DNA of 64,000 nucleotides. Origin: Prostheceraeus crozeri (lineage: Eukaryota > Platyhelminthes > Polycladida > Euryleptidae). A program made the translations under genes and the position numbers. Within the stretch, counting starts at the first letter, position 1, and each line of letters begins with the position of its first letter. Location: contig CAJQUW010005567.1 in the NCBI GenBank assembly GCA_907163375.1, forward strand, positions 62,001 through 126,000, given 5' to 3'. Of the stretch, positions 47,800-59,512 are shown piece by piece. The notes beneath the pieces are model-generated. The model did no database searches and had not been told where the DNA came from. It saw only the letters and a list, made by a program, of their open reading frames with translations.

Positions 47800-49680
47800 G
47801 TACATAGTTTTCAAAGCCTGATTATTAAACGGAATGACATGAGACATTTCAAGAGGAATTCTGCCAGGATTTTTGCGGACATTAAATATAAAAATCATAG
47901 GACGCTGAACGCGTGCTCGGATTTCTACATCTAGTGTCCTCAAAATCATGGCTTAATTCCTATATCAGAATCGTATATTTCCAATGCATGAAAACACGTT
48001 GATCAGGTTATAACAAAAGTATGACAGGTTATGCGATGACAAGTATCGAGTACATAAAATGACATATTTACAAATTATGATTTGACGTGAGAATGATAGA
48101 CGTTGAATAACTATGTCTGGAAGGAGAGGACAATTCATTTAATACTGAATATGATATTTGCAACTATTTGCAATCATTCAAGACAAAATGCACAATGTTG
48201 ATGAACGGCATTAATAAATGTTTGCTTATTAATAATCTTGACACCTTCCTTTCTCGCCTAGTTAGTAAGTACTGATATGTGAGAGGTCCGGAACAAAAAC
48301 ACATGAAAAAGTAAAACGTAATAATTATCAATACATATCATATATTCATGAATGTAGTTGGAGACTAATGATATTTTGTTGCTGCTGAACAAGTATTGGA
48401 AATGAAGATAGAACGTTCATGGAAGATGGTTGAAGCTCTCAACTTAGGTGATGATCTTCAGTAGAATGACACAGAATAGACATTGAAAGAAAATTAAAGT
48501 CTTTTTGTGAGTTAACTCATAGCCAATCTGTTCCGTGTCGCCAATCTTACTTCATTATCTGTACATTGTCTTCCTATAGATGAAAATGCATCATGCTGTG
48601 TGTATCTTTAAAAATGTGAACTATCAGATGGTTAACTTTGGCAAAATCATGTAATTTATAGCAATCCCAATATCCTAGCGGTTAATTTGCAATGTCAATC
48701 ACTCAAAAGTGTGTCGTATTTTACATTTGCGATTGGAAAGAACAACTTAGCAATGTCGGTCTCTTTCATCTGCTTGCAATCGTGCGGCACTCCCTTGAGT
48801 ATTGTTACGATGAAATCATTACAGTTCTACATATTTAATTATGTAGATCAGAGACTTCAGTAACCAAGAAAGTTAAAGCACACTTCATTTAAAAGGAAAC
48901 TTCACGGAGAAGAAGATGGCAGTGTCTATTCTTCTAAAAAGAGTTTGTATCGCTCAGTAAGTGACAGACAGATGACTGTACTCACTAAGTTTATAATATT
49001 GGCAGCATACTGTCTGATCTGATGTTCCCTAAATCTTTCCTGTAAACGAAAATCAGCAAGACGGGATGCCTTTTAATCGCCATATCATACTGAACTCAAC
49101 ATCTTCTCAAATTGACCGTTTATTTAAGATCGTTGGTTGACCAAGACGCAAATCATGTATTTAATCAGAAACTGCAGTAAAATACACTGCTGCTAGCAAC
49201 ACTTCAGTTTATCATAACCAACTGCTCTCGTCGGATGAAACTTAGAGATCTAAGAACCTGATTGTATCACACATTGTTCGTTCTTGTTAAATCTAAGCTA
49301 AATGATTCTTGCAATTCCGTGAAAATGGCGGTGATTTCGAAGTCACAAGGCTTGAAATGTCGCAACTTTTGCTTTCATATCAAATTCTAAAAACCGAGTA
49401 CACCATTCAACTATCTCGGAAAATGTCGCATTTTGGTGTCTTCCTTGGGTTCATTCGTATACATGTAACACAAGGAATATGAATATGTTGCCATTCCTTA
49501 GCATGATTTCCATAATGGTGTGGTATCTGTAGTTGCATGTTTCGTTATTTTGTATCTCTATATTCTCGCCACACGGCTCGGTGGGGACAGGCACTTGGAG
49601 CGACGCACTGCTCTGCGTTCGAATTGTGAATGGACCTTAAGTGTTTGTGGTATGTAGAATGCTCACCTTTTTCTTGGCAT
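47800..49680. other. Intron sequence without recognisable features
   Basis: About 1.9 kb of AT-rich sequence with no repeat pairs or protein motifs that I can support. Confidence 0.5.
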
Positions 49681-49683
49681 TGT

Positions 49684-50830
49684 GCTAAAAACAAGCGGGT
49701 CACTCCTTCTCTTTATTTGCCTTCGTAAAGTTGTGTACAATGAAATTGAGTAGGTAAAAACCACGGCGCTTCGTGTCACAGACACATCAAAAGGTGGGAC
49801 CCCGTGCAGTCATCAATACAGCGCATTATATAGCAATGAGACTGAGATGTGTTATATTGTTAGAAGTTTGGTAGTTCGTACTTGCGGTTCATAGCGGGTC
49901 TTAATCTGTCAATTTGACGAGCTTCATTAATTCGGTAGTCACGGCATTGTCACATTTGTCCAAGATATCTATGGCCAGGTCGTTTATTAACGGAACATGT
50001 TCGTCCGCGTGAAATTTCCAGAAGTGCTCTTACCACAGAATTAGATTGTTTAATCGTGTCACTTTGCTAGGAGTGCAAACTGATTCAAACAGATGGCACA
50101 TGCAGGAACTTATTAAGTGGGCAAAAAGAAATTTTTAATACCTTACAGAGATAGGAAAAATAGTCGTGCGTCGCTTGCGGATTGCTCTGAATTCCTTCAA
50201 AATGCTCCGATCGCCACGACTCCTTCAGATTCGAACAATTCAGATCATTGCGCAAAAGTTTTCTCGATATTGTTGGGCCCTCCGATCACTATTAAAAAAG
50301 TTAGCAGGCGCATGAAAAAAACGTTCAAACTTCTTTGTAGAACTTGATAACAGTCACCGAAACGTCGCACAATTTGGCGTGTTTAATGCTGAACTGGCTG
50401 CTCATTGTTCGATTGCTATGGTATTTAGTCAGCAGATTGTGCCATTTCATTTACGTTACATGTTCCAATGCTTCCCTTCTAGTCAAATGGAAGAAGAGAC
50501 GACCTGTCTAATTCTGTGGCTCATACAGAGCATTTTTCTTCTTCTTATCAGTGATATCGCGCTGGTGTTCTTTATACCTATTATGAAACGGGCGGTTAGT
50601 TTTGACCGATGTAGAAATCGCCACACAATAACCAGGTAAATTTATAGACTAAAAACCGGTCGTAGCAAGCATACTTGTTAGGTAGTTTTTTGCAGATGGT
50701 ACAATCTGCAACAAAACAGAAAACACGAAAAATAGGCCGAAGAACGCGCCGTGGTTTTTACCTACTCAATTTTATTGTACATAACTTTACAAGGGCAAAT
50801 AAAGAGAAGAGTAACCCGCTTGTTTTTAGC
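49684..50830. mobile_element. 1.15-kb element with about 88-bp inverted repeats
   Basis: 49684-49772 (GCTAAAAACAAGCGGGTCAC ... CACGGCGCTTCG) is matched in inverse by 50742-50830. Outer ends read GCTAAAAACAAGCGGG. The interior has only short unrecognised frames such as 50117-50347. A target duplication could not be defined. Confidence 0.75.
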
Positions 50831-50834
50831 TTAT

Positions 50835-51970
50835 AACTTGAATAAAGATATGGATATATATGCTGACAACGTCAGATTCAAAGCTATTTACGTGTGTAAG
50901 CAAATTATGAATTCATATCATATAAACCCTAATATGTTATGTATGGGTCGCATTTTTACTTTATGCATAATTCTTTTGTCTATATTCTAATTAAAGAAAG
51001 CGAAACTGAATAAAGGGTGTCCATCGGGATGCAAGCATTGTTGACTTGAACCCTGTAAGTGATCCCCAAAAATGTTTCAGACTTTCGAATCTGTCTGCTT
51101 CAAATCTCTCAGCCGATCAAAAGATGCTGCACTTAGTGACAAATTGGGTATCAACTTGAAGTCAGATTGAGTGTCTTTGGTTACTAAAGTGGTTATGTTC
51201 AGTTTCAGTCGTAATACATCGGTTCGCTGCTTTACAGAGAAAAATCACCTGAAAAGTTCGTATCCACCATAGAGATGGTAAAAACATGCGCGGCAGTCCT
51301 TTATATTTTCCGATACTTGTCATTACCGGCTTAACAAGTCTATTCATGATGAGCTTTCGTCCAAAGTTCTTTGGTGCGTTCACATAAGACCGATACCGAT
51401 AACTACAAAATCGTGTTCGAACTTCCGTCCAGCTCCATTCGTCCATTCCAGCTATCTATCGCGATTTTCGTTCACTGAGATGCAATATAATGTGATGTGC
51501 AATTGTCGGGAGGCACAATCACAAAGTACTTTCTTAACTGTGCCGTTATTACTAAACGATGGCATTCATTTTGGTCAGCAACTCACGCTGATTATCATTC
51601 TGATATTAAAATTCCACGTAGATCGAATCGCTGTGGAAGGGATCTGAGCGATGCGACTTCTCGAGATAGCGAGTTATTGTTGAGAAAATCGAGTCTTTGT
51701 GAAGAGCACCTCATGACACGTGTAGGACGATTATATTTGAATTTGTAGTTGCCGAGCGAGTGTGAACGCGCTTACTTTTTCTCCAAAGTGGCCCGTGCTT
51801 GCCATGATCTTTATATGCTTTATTATTTATTGAATATAATTATTTTCAAATCGTTTTGAATTATCTGAAATTAGCAGAAATTATCTACAGATGTTTACTT
51901 TATATGGATAAACGTATTTCCTATCGTACGAGAGAGCTCCAAAGGGAGGTTTCAGTTCACTCCAACGTGA
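50835..51970. other. Intron sequence without recognisable features
   Basis: No gene or repeat recognised. A stray GGGTGTCCATCGGG word at about 51017 resembles the CAGGGTGTCC termini but has no partner. Confidence 0.45.
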
Positions 51971-51974
51971 CGAA

Positions 51975-52893
51975 TGAATTCTCATACGATGATGAAAGTC
52001 ATCCCAGTAGCCATTTATAATAGAATATAATGCTTACTAATTTAAATTATTAGTTAAAGTAGTCCTAATGAGGACTGATGGCGTTCTCCAATCCGCAAGT
52101 GTACAAAGGCAATGCTACTGTAACCATTGTATTAATCAGTTCTTAAAAGAACTCAATGGAGCTTTCTCGTGGCAACGAATTAAAATTGATCTGCTTTGGC
52201 CCAATATCTGGTAAAAATGGAAATCTTAAGACTTGTATAAGATAAATAACATTTCTACTTTTACAAGTAAAAACACCTGGCTGATCAGAGATAAACCGGT
52301 TGCCTGTACTGAAACTTTCGTATCAATTTTCGGTATTCAAAGATTTACAGCAAAGACATCTATTGCTACCACAAAATCTAATGTTCTTCAAAGTAGAGGG
52401 CGCTATCCACTCCTTCGCATTAACGCTGAACACTTTTCGTACCATATAAACCATGAGAAAATTTGCCAGAGCCTCGAAAAGAGCGAGGAATTTGCCGAGG
52501 TTGGACTTTCAAATTCCTGCTATCTATTGGCATTTGCACCTAAGTGACTATGTATGATAATTATTAAGATGTGGGACAAATTAGGCATTTCGCCAGCTAG
52601 CAGAGGTCCAGTAGCGGAGTTGTGAAACCACCTGCATCTGAAGACATACTATCCAAGTAATTCTCATACGATGATGAAAGTCATCCCGGTAGCCATTTAT
52701 AATAGAATATAATGCTTACTAATTTAAATTATTAGTTAAAGTAGTCCTAATGAGGACTGATGGCGTTTTCCAATCCGCAAGTGTACAAAGGCAATGCTAC
52801 TGTAACCATTGGAATAATCAGTTCTTAAAAGAACTCAATGTAGCTTTCTCGTGGCAACGAATTAAAATTGATCAGCTTTGGCCCAATATCGAG
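51975..52893 (+). mobile_element. Element flanked by about 236-bp direct repeats
   Basis: 51975-52211 and 52659-52893 are nearly identical and in the same orientation, starting AATTCTCATACGATGATGAA. Each contains the stem-loop AGTCCTAATGAGGACT followed by GATGGCGTT and ends CTTTGGCCCAATATC. The 447-bp interior includes a short frame (52233-52547) that I do not recognise. The arrangement suggests a small LTR-like or Penelope-type direct-repeat element, or a simple segmental duplication. Confidence 0.7.
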
Positions 52894-52899
52894 GAGTTA

Positions 52900-54265
52900 A
52901 AAAGGAACGTTTCCCATATACTTAATTTACATCGATGTTTTCCCTATATTACCGATTACTGCTTGTAATTTGACTTTGAGCCTACTGTTTAACTTCATGG
53001 CTTTGATTTTGTATTGATAACTTTTATTCTTACAACTTTTAATGTACGCTTACATCTCACTGCCTCTAACAATGTTATCTTATACGGTTTGTAATTCCAC
53101 ATCACGTAGAATAATTTGTTAACAATTTTGATGTTTGTTTCAACTTGCTGCATATTTTGAAGCAAAACGCTCATCAAAATCTTTCAAATCAAAAGGTAGA
53201 AATCACATCTCAGAACCATTACTGAAAATACATGATAGCGAATTAAAGTTCATGAAATGAATTATTTGACCAGAAATATTGATTACAAGAAAACCTTTCT
53301 GTTTGTTTCATCGTCATAAAAATCACTATATTTGAGTAAGTGCTGATGCAGAGACGTCGGAATGAAGCGGAGGCGATGTTTGTAGATCAACAGTCCGTTC
53401 AGCATGCGTGCATGCATTGGTTTGTGACACTGATGAGTTGGCATTCCGGAATGATTCCACTAACGACTGAACATTGCCGCTGACCATTTTACAAGTATCC
53501 GCGAATTACAAGAGAAACCTTCTCACTCATGCTGTTCCTTACCAGATTGTTTTCACTTCACATTGACACTTCTAATTCTCAAAGTACTTTTCCAATTTGT
53601 GTGAAATTGTGTATGCAGATGGAAAGTATTCTCATCTATTGGCCTGCACATGAAGATATGACGATGTCACGTTTTGCAGGTAATATGAAATTTGAAAGAT
53701 CGCTTTGTTTCGTAGACATCAAGCCTACAGCCATTAATCAGCCATAAGAATTATGCATGCACGGTTTTACGGAGCCTGAAACTGATGATTGTTTTCAACG
53801 TACATCATATATCATATGCCGTGAGTCCTCCCTTGTGGACCACCATGAGTCCCCTGCACATGCACTATTTTCATGTCTCGTAGGTTGTCTACTGATAGAG
53901 GTTTCACTGTATTTTGTGTGTTGCTAAATACAAAATGTCCATTTGAGTATATTTGACGGACTTCAAATTTATAATCATTCATGTAAATTGGTAAATTTTA
54001 CTGGAGCCAATTTAATTGCTGAAAAGCCACGGTGGTTTAGAATAGACGAGTGATGCTGATGACACAGGTCTAACATCATAGCAGTGAAAAACATAGGTAA
54101 ATGGTATTTAGAATGAACAGTGCCATTCGTAAAATGTGGTTATCGATACATTCGATATCTATTGAAGACGTAGGTATAATAATACCATTGTCACTTGAGT
54201 TAAGAACTATCGCAAATTCTTATCTTAGCCTCCAATACTCATTCTGCAGTAAATGAATTATCATT
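52900..54265. other. Intron sequence without recognisable features
   Basis: AT-rich unique sequence. A short palindrome TATCGATACATTCGATATC occurs near 54142. No coding motifs. Confidence 0.5.
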
Positions 54266-54268
54266 TTT

Positions 54269-54670
54269 GAACAGAGTTTATTCTCAAACATGTTTCTGTG
54301 GCGTCGGTGGCCACCATCATCAGTGCATAGAGATAAAATACAATAAAGAGTTGGTTTTTATACAAATTTACAATCACTGGACAATTAATAAAGTAAAAGT
54401 GGCTCTGATTGGATGTTGTTGTTCATCAGTTGATTCTTGTTGGTGAAAGATTTGATGTATAGCGATTCAGCAATTTTAGTGTATGGCGTTTTCATCATTA
54501 TTTTGAAATTTTCTTCCTTTGGTATATGCTCGTGCATTGAAATTTCGGATGGTGGTCGTCCTTTGAGGTGTTCGTTAATTCTTTTATTCAAATGGCGACG
54601 AGTCTCTCCGAAGTAGCTTTTATTGCACCGACGCCACAGAAACATGTTTGCGAATAAACTCTGTTCAAAA
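54269..54670 (-). mobile_element. Penelope-like fragment with inverted 3' terminal copies
   Basis: The minus-strand frame (54625 to 54385) reads CNKSYFGETRRHLNKRINEH, a GIY-YIG endonuclease core with YFG in place of YIG, followed by LYIKSFTNKNQLMNN, the usual C-terminal block. Its 3' end near 54275-54323 (minus) carries CTGATGATGGTGGCCACCG, then GAAACATG and AATAAACTCTGTTC. The same terminal sequence appears in the opposite orientation at 54628-54670, joined to the 5' side of the endonuclease. The copy therefore has inverted terminal sequences and lacks the reverse transcriptase. Confidence 0.75.
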
Positions 54671-54704
54671 TTTACGGCTCCTCTCTCTCGAATTATCATT
54701 TGTC

Positions 54705-56600
54705 TCCAAATACATTCACGAATTTGAATTGATGGTCATATTGTCGTAACAAAAGGTCAGAATTGTCAGATAGCTATGTCAAAATCATTTTCTGTGCGTC
54801 CGTCTGGCAGTATCTGTTGTCACAGAAAGGATTATGGTGGCCTTGGGGCTGCGAGTTCGGTTTTCTATCTCGTGAGCGAGTCGCATGCCATTTCTGAAAG
54901 TTGCAGGATGCGTGGTCCACAGGATTCTTGAGGATCTGAACGAAAATTCAGGACGCGTGAGGACCCAGTAAACGGTAGTCCATAGAAGGGACGGGAGACT
55001 TCTATTCCCGCTCGGCAATGATAATTTCAAAACACTTAGTTCACTTAGTCCATGCTATGGCAAAGGTGCAGCTCTCAAAATACTTTATCCTCTCCAGACG
55101 GTTGTTCCCTTAGCTCTTATTGTTGTTGATCGAAGTACTTCGCTTTTGAAGAATTTGCTGGAGAAAATCGTCAAAGATGCAGTCATTCAATGTTCACTCG
55201 CAAGAACAGATTTTCCATTCGTTTTTTTCGCCACAGCATGAATTTATTTTCGAGCATTCTTAAAAACATTTGATCATACTTTCGATAGAATGGTGGCAAT
55301 CAAATGATCGTTAATTTTTATGCTAAGCAGTCTCTGCAAGTCTTTTGCTAGTATTTCTTTACACTTATCTGTATTCGCATACTTTCGAAAGTTTTATCAT
55401 TCATTTTGTTAAAACGATAGTGACCGTAATGTCATCATCAAATGTTTTTATTTTTCACCGTGCGTATCATGTAGATATCCTGTCACTTTATTTTACCTGT
55501 AATTTTCATTATTGCACGGGTTGAATAATAGATTTCTATGTAGATATATGCGATTGAATTATATAAACATTTAACACACACTTTCCAAGATAGGTAAATC
55601 ATAATTGTGGATGGACTTTCTCAGAATACAAAAATTGAATAAGGTAAATGCCTGGTCACAGAAGAATCAGGAGGTTTTGTGATCTTGGCCTCTCACCTTT
55701 CTGAATCCATTTTGGAATATGCTCTGCCACTCAGGTCTGAAGAAGCCTTATCGCTCTGCCAATATACCCTGCTCTACAGAGGCAGTCAAAGACTGATCGG
55801 CAGTCGGGATAGGATCTCTGTGAACAGATGCTTCGGTGTGAAAACTGGGCTCGGGTGTAGCTGCATGTAATATTTTCCAATTTCTTTGCAAAGTTCATAC
55901 ACAATTATGATTTGCCTATCTTAGAAAGTGTATCTCAATCTATATTCAGGAATGTTTTCGTAATACTCATATCCGAAATGGAAAACTTGTAAAATTCTGG
56001 GAAATGTCCCACTTGGAATCACCATGACCATCACCCTCAGCCGTGTCTCGCAGTTCTTTATTGCAATGATATGGGATATTGTAGAGCGGGAAATCGCAAG
56101 CAGTGAGCCATTATGCATTTGTTCTGGGATGTGTCAAAGATATCCGCAATATAGCTTCTGACATGCTTATTTCCGATATCAAATTATGTGTAATAGTGGT
56201 AGCTACAGGTCTGGCAGAAAATATAGCATCACTTTCTAAATTATGTATTTCACTCAATGAAACTGCTTTTTGTCTTATGCAAAACCTTTACCTCTATCTT
56301 TACTTGTATGTATGTATGTGTGTTCCTAGTTTACTCAAAAGATGGAACTCACAGCTCAGAAATTCTGTTTCTAATATATTTATGGTTTTGAATTGAAATC
56401 TATGATCATACTAGACATCATCCGTTTGAAAGACTTGTTAGCCCAAAAGTGTTATCCTATCCGGTATTGATGATCAATTTTCTCTTCTTATTTATAAACT
56501 TTCCTTAAACCTGATGATTATTAGTGTGTGCACTTGTTTTTCATTTCACATGGACCTCCTCACCTAAAAGTATACCTTACACTATACATCTAAACACATG
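54705..56600. other. Intron sequence without recognisable features
   Basis: Several short frames but no supported gene. A 31-bp word beginning TACAGGTCTGGCAGAAAATA at about 56202 recurs in inverse at about 57445-57480, on the other side of the LINE fragment. Confidence 0.45.
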
Positions 56601-56639
56601 TCCAAGAAATTAATGAAATCTCTTGTACCATCACATGCG

Positions 56640-57290
56640 GTACCTAGCATCCGATACAGTCTTAGCATGCAAGAGGTTAGTCACTTTTCCTATCTCGGAG
56701 ATATGCTGGACAGCCACAGTGGAGTGGAAAGGGCAGTGAGAGCTCGAGTGGCTAATACTTAGTCCAAATGGAGAGAGTTAGCCAGCCTTCTGAACAACAG
56801 GAGTGTCCCCCTGAAGATCCGGAGCTCATGTGTATGAGTCTTGCATACGATCTGTTCTTGTGTATGGCTTAGAAACATGGTCATTGTCGCAGAAGATGTC
56901 TGAAGTATTGCGAGCTTGTGATCGGAGAATGCTGAGATACATGGCAGGAGTAAAATGTAGCGACGGAAGATCAAGTGAGGAAGTGGCAAGAATGCGCGGT
57001 CTAAAGGAACTGGAAGATCGGGTTAGAAGAGGGCGTCTCAGGTGGTTCGGTCATGTAAGGAGAGCTAGCTGCTTGGGCAGCGTGGAAAGCATGGAAGTCC
57101 CAGGGCGTCGAGCCGCCGGAAGACCAAGAAGAACATCGCGTCAATGTGTCGCAGAAGTTCTGAAGAAAATAGGAATCCCTGAAGAACTCGCTGCCAACCG
57201 AGATGAATGAAGGAGAGCCATCAACCGTCCAGCCCCAGTAGATGGGATTCAAAGGACGTTAAACGTGGAGTAAGAGTAAGTAAGAAGCGG
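56640..57290 (+). mobile_element. 3' fragment of a second LINE type
   Basis: Begins in frame with SYLGDMLDSHSGVERAVRAR, meets a stop at about 56759, then continues SKWRELASLLNNRSVPLKIR. A shift at about 56830 leads to YESCIRSVLVYGLETWSLSQ, GRLRWFGHVRRAS and GRRAAGRPRRTSRQCVAEVL, stopping at 57210. These are C-terminal blocks after the reverse transcriptase in RTE/L2-like LINEs. The 3' end has a short GTAAGAGTAAGTAAGAA tail. It is 5'-truncated, as is usual for LINEs, and decayed. Confidence 0.75.
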
Positions 57291-57697
57291 TACCATCACA
57301 TGCATTATAATTAATGAGAGCATATAAACATAGCGTAAGCCCCAAATTATATTTAAATATGTTATTTCAAAAGTAGAAAGTAACAAAGAACTGCTTCCAT
57401 AAGACCTGAGCCACAAAAAAAGGATAATTTCAGGTAAATGGATGAGCGATGCTATATTTTCTGCCAGACCTGTATCTAAATAAACTGGGGAATGATGTGA
57501 ACATCTTTGACGGCTCAGATTTCTATTATAACTTCCTTCAAATACTTTTGATCGCTTCTGCTTCATGTATTCCCTTATGTATTCGGCGGTCACAATTGTG
57601 ACGTGTTATTTATTCATTAATTATTATTGCCTTGACAACTGATGTGTGGTGGTGAGGGTTTCATCCTGCCAATTGACACAGTCGCATAAATGGCTCG

Positions 57698-57771
57698 CAT
57701 GGCTCATAGCTCGGTTGGTAGAGCACATGTCTAGTTTACCTTGGTCGTAGGTTCGAATCCTACCAGCCGCA
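57698..57771 (+). tRNA. tRNA-like sequence, probably degenerate
   Basis: A-box-like TAGCTCGGTTGGTAGAGCA forms a good D arm, and GTAGGTTCGAATCCTAC forms a perfect five-pair T arm with a canonical B box. The acceptor stem (ATGGCTC against CAGCCGC) has only four good pairs and a wobble, and the anticodon stem pairs poorly; the loop CTAGTTT would give AGT as anticodon. It may be a tRNA pseudogene or the head of a SINE. It lies about 70 bp before exon d on the same strand. Confidence 0.45.
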
Positions 57772-57840
57772 CATCTTTTGCATGGCAATTTGATCTATCG
57801 TTCATTTGATTTCATTGTTGTCACTTGTCTTCATCAACAG

Positions 57841-57990
57841 GGGATGAGGAAATATCTCGACGTCATCAATGAACTATTCGAAGTACATTCCACAGTTGCT
57901 GATCCAAATCCTAGTCTAATCCCCTCGTACGTCATCAATCACAACTTCGTCCATCCCAAGAGCTATCAGAAGTTACTGTCGCAGGCGAGA
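57841..57990 (+). CDS. MGAT5: MGAT5-like exon d
   Basis: The acceptor is TTCATCAACAG ending at 57840 and the donor is GTAAGT at 57991. It has 50 codons in phase 0 at both ends. It reads GMRKYLDVINELFEVHSTV, then IPSYVINHNFVHPKSYQKLL, equivalent to the vertebrate Y-L-D-I-I...E-V-H-A-T-V and I-P-S-Y-V-K-N-H blocks. It is separated from the next exon by only 58 bp of intron. A tRNA-like sequence sits about 70 bp upstream on the same strand. Confidence 0.92.
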
Positions 57991-58048
57991 GTAAGTCATC
58001 GTCTTTAGAGATGAAAGCTAATAAATGAGACTTTGATTTCCTCCTTAG

Positions 58049-58195
58049 GTATTCATCGGGCTTGGATTCCCATTCGAAGGTCCATCACCATTGGAAGCTA
58101 TTGCTCAAGGTGCAGTTTTCCTCAATCCACGTCTTTCTCCTCCCCTCACGCGATCAAATTCCGCGTTCTTCAGAAGCAAACCGACCAACAGACAG
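58049..58195 (+). CDS. MGAT5: MGAT5-like exon e (nucleotide-sugar region)
   Basis: The acceptor is TTTCCTCCTTAG ending at 58048 and the donor is GTAAGT at 58196. Its 49 codons are in phase 0. It contains LGFPFEGPSPLEAIAQG followed by AVFLNPRLSPP and AFFRSKPTNRQ. The G-x-P-x-E-G-P-x-P-L-E-A-I-A run is the most strongly conserved segment of GT18 enzymes and resembles the donor-binding region of GT-B folds; that role is from family knowledge. Conservation here is strong enough that this exon alone identifies the gene. Confidence 0.95.
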
Positions 58196-58245
58196 GTAAG
58201 TGAATGAAATATCCGTTTCATTGAACAGAGACATTCTATACTACT

Positions 58246-58715
58246 TCATTGTTATCAAAATTTGAGGAGAGCACGAAAGCGAGAGATGTCATCGACTAAT
58301 CATTGACAAATGACATTGACGTGATGGAGATTTTAGAGAGGGAGCCTAAATGGAAGAAGCGCTGTGGTCAAAGAAATGGGGATCCTTCAACTGGGTCAAA
58401 CATAGCATTACTGACCAGTGGAACTTTTTTGACTTTCTCCTGACTTTACCTTTACCTGTGATTACTTGTTTTGTGTTTCATCAGTAGTATATCTTCTTCG
58501 ATCTTTAAATATTGAGAAAGTTTCCTGTGTTATCAGAATCCAGCTGTGATATTGGTTGACAATATCACTGAACACTATCCATTTGTGGGCGTTGCTTGTC
58601 ATTCTCACTCGCTGAAAGATAACCTCCTGTAGTGGCTGAAAGGCTTCGTAAATCGAATAAAAGTTGGTCGATAACATCTCTCGCTTTTGGGAATTTCTCA
58701 AATTTTGATAATGAA
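58246..58715. mobile_element. MITE-like inverted repeat in the intron between exons e and f
   Basis: 58246-58300 (TCATTGTTATCAAAATTTGA, then AAGCGAGAGATGTCATCGAC) is matched in inverse by 58664-58715 (GTCGATAACATCTCTCGCTT, then TCAAATTTTGATAATGA). About 470 bp in all, non-coding. Target duplication not resolved. Confidence 0.65.
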
Positions 58716-59326
58716 TGTTTTGTTGACAAGGTAGATGGGTAAATAAGATTCAACAAAATGCCGGAACTTCTATACTTTCGTTACGGAAATCTCGCGATGA
58801 CCATTTTGACTTTTACAAGCTTGTGAGTCAAACCTATGAAACAAATGCATTTTATTTCGATGAAACATTAAACTAAAATAGGAGATATATTTATAGTAAT
58901 GCAGTTCCTACCATAGAGATATATAGGTAGAGTGTCGACTCAAAAAAGTATCTGTATACAGTGAAAATTTTTATATCAAAAGATTCAGCTTTTTGCGGAG
59001 ATTGCGTTCCCGTGGTCCAAAAAATTATTTGAGCACTTTTGAAAAAGTCAAAATTTGCCAATTTATATACTACCGAGATGACTCTCCTATATAAGTAGTA
59101 TGAAACAAGTTGGATATCAAAAGGAATTAATATTTGCTTAAGCATCCTAACTAAGCGGAAATTAAGCTGATTATCAAAGGAATTTCATGATCCGTTTTAT
59201 AATGGAAGTCTTCATGGAAAAGTCGCAATATTATTGTGCTTTCTTCGCTGAAATTTCATATTTCTAATTCATGAAAGCAATAGCAGGTTATCGAGTCGCC
59301 AATTTAACAAATAATATCATTCCTTC

Positions 59327-59512
59327 TGCATTGCTATCATGATCAGTCAATTCCGCTGTAATTTCTTCAAGACTGCATAATGTGTATATCTCACATTTTA
59401 AAACAATCCCGACTGTATCTCCCTTGAATTCATTTAATAAAATCGAAAGTGTATACACATTGGGGATTTCATAAATGCGGAGTTACCACTCTACCTAATA
59501 TTCTTACTCTAT
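59327..59512 (+). repeat. Dispersed repeat copy 2 (matches 12263-12465)
   Basis: Same orientation and word order as the copy at 12263-12465, ending about 300 bp upstream of exon f. Differences and small indels suggest an old family. Confidence 0.7.

Noticed and set aside
47584-47949. Short Cys/Arg-rich frames near 47600
   Set aside because: Produced by the TTCGACA/TGTCGAA foldback words; no gene support.
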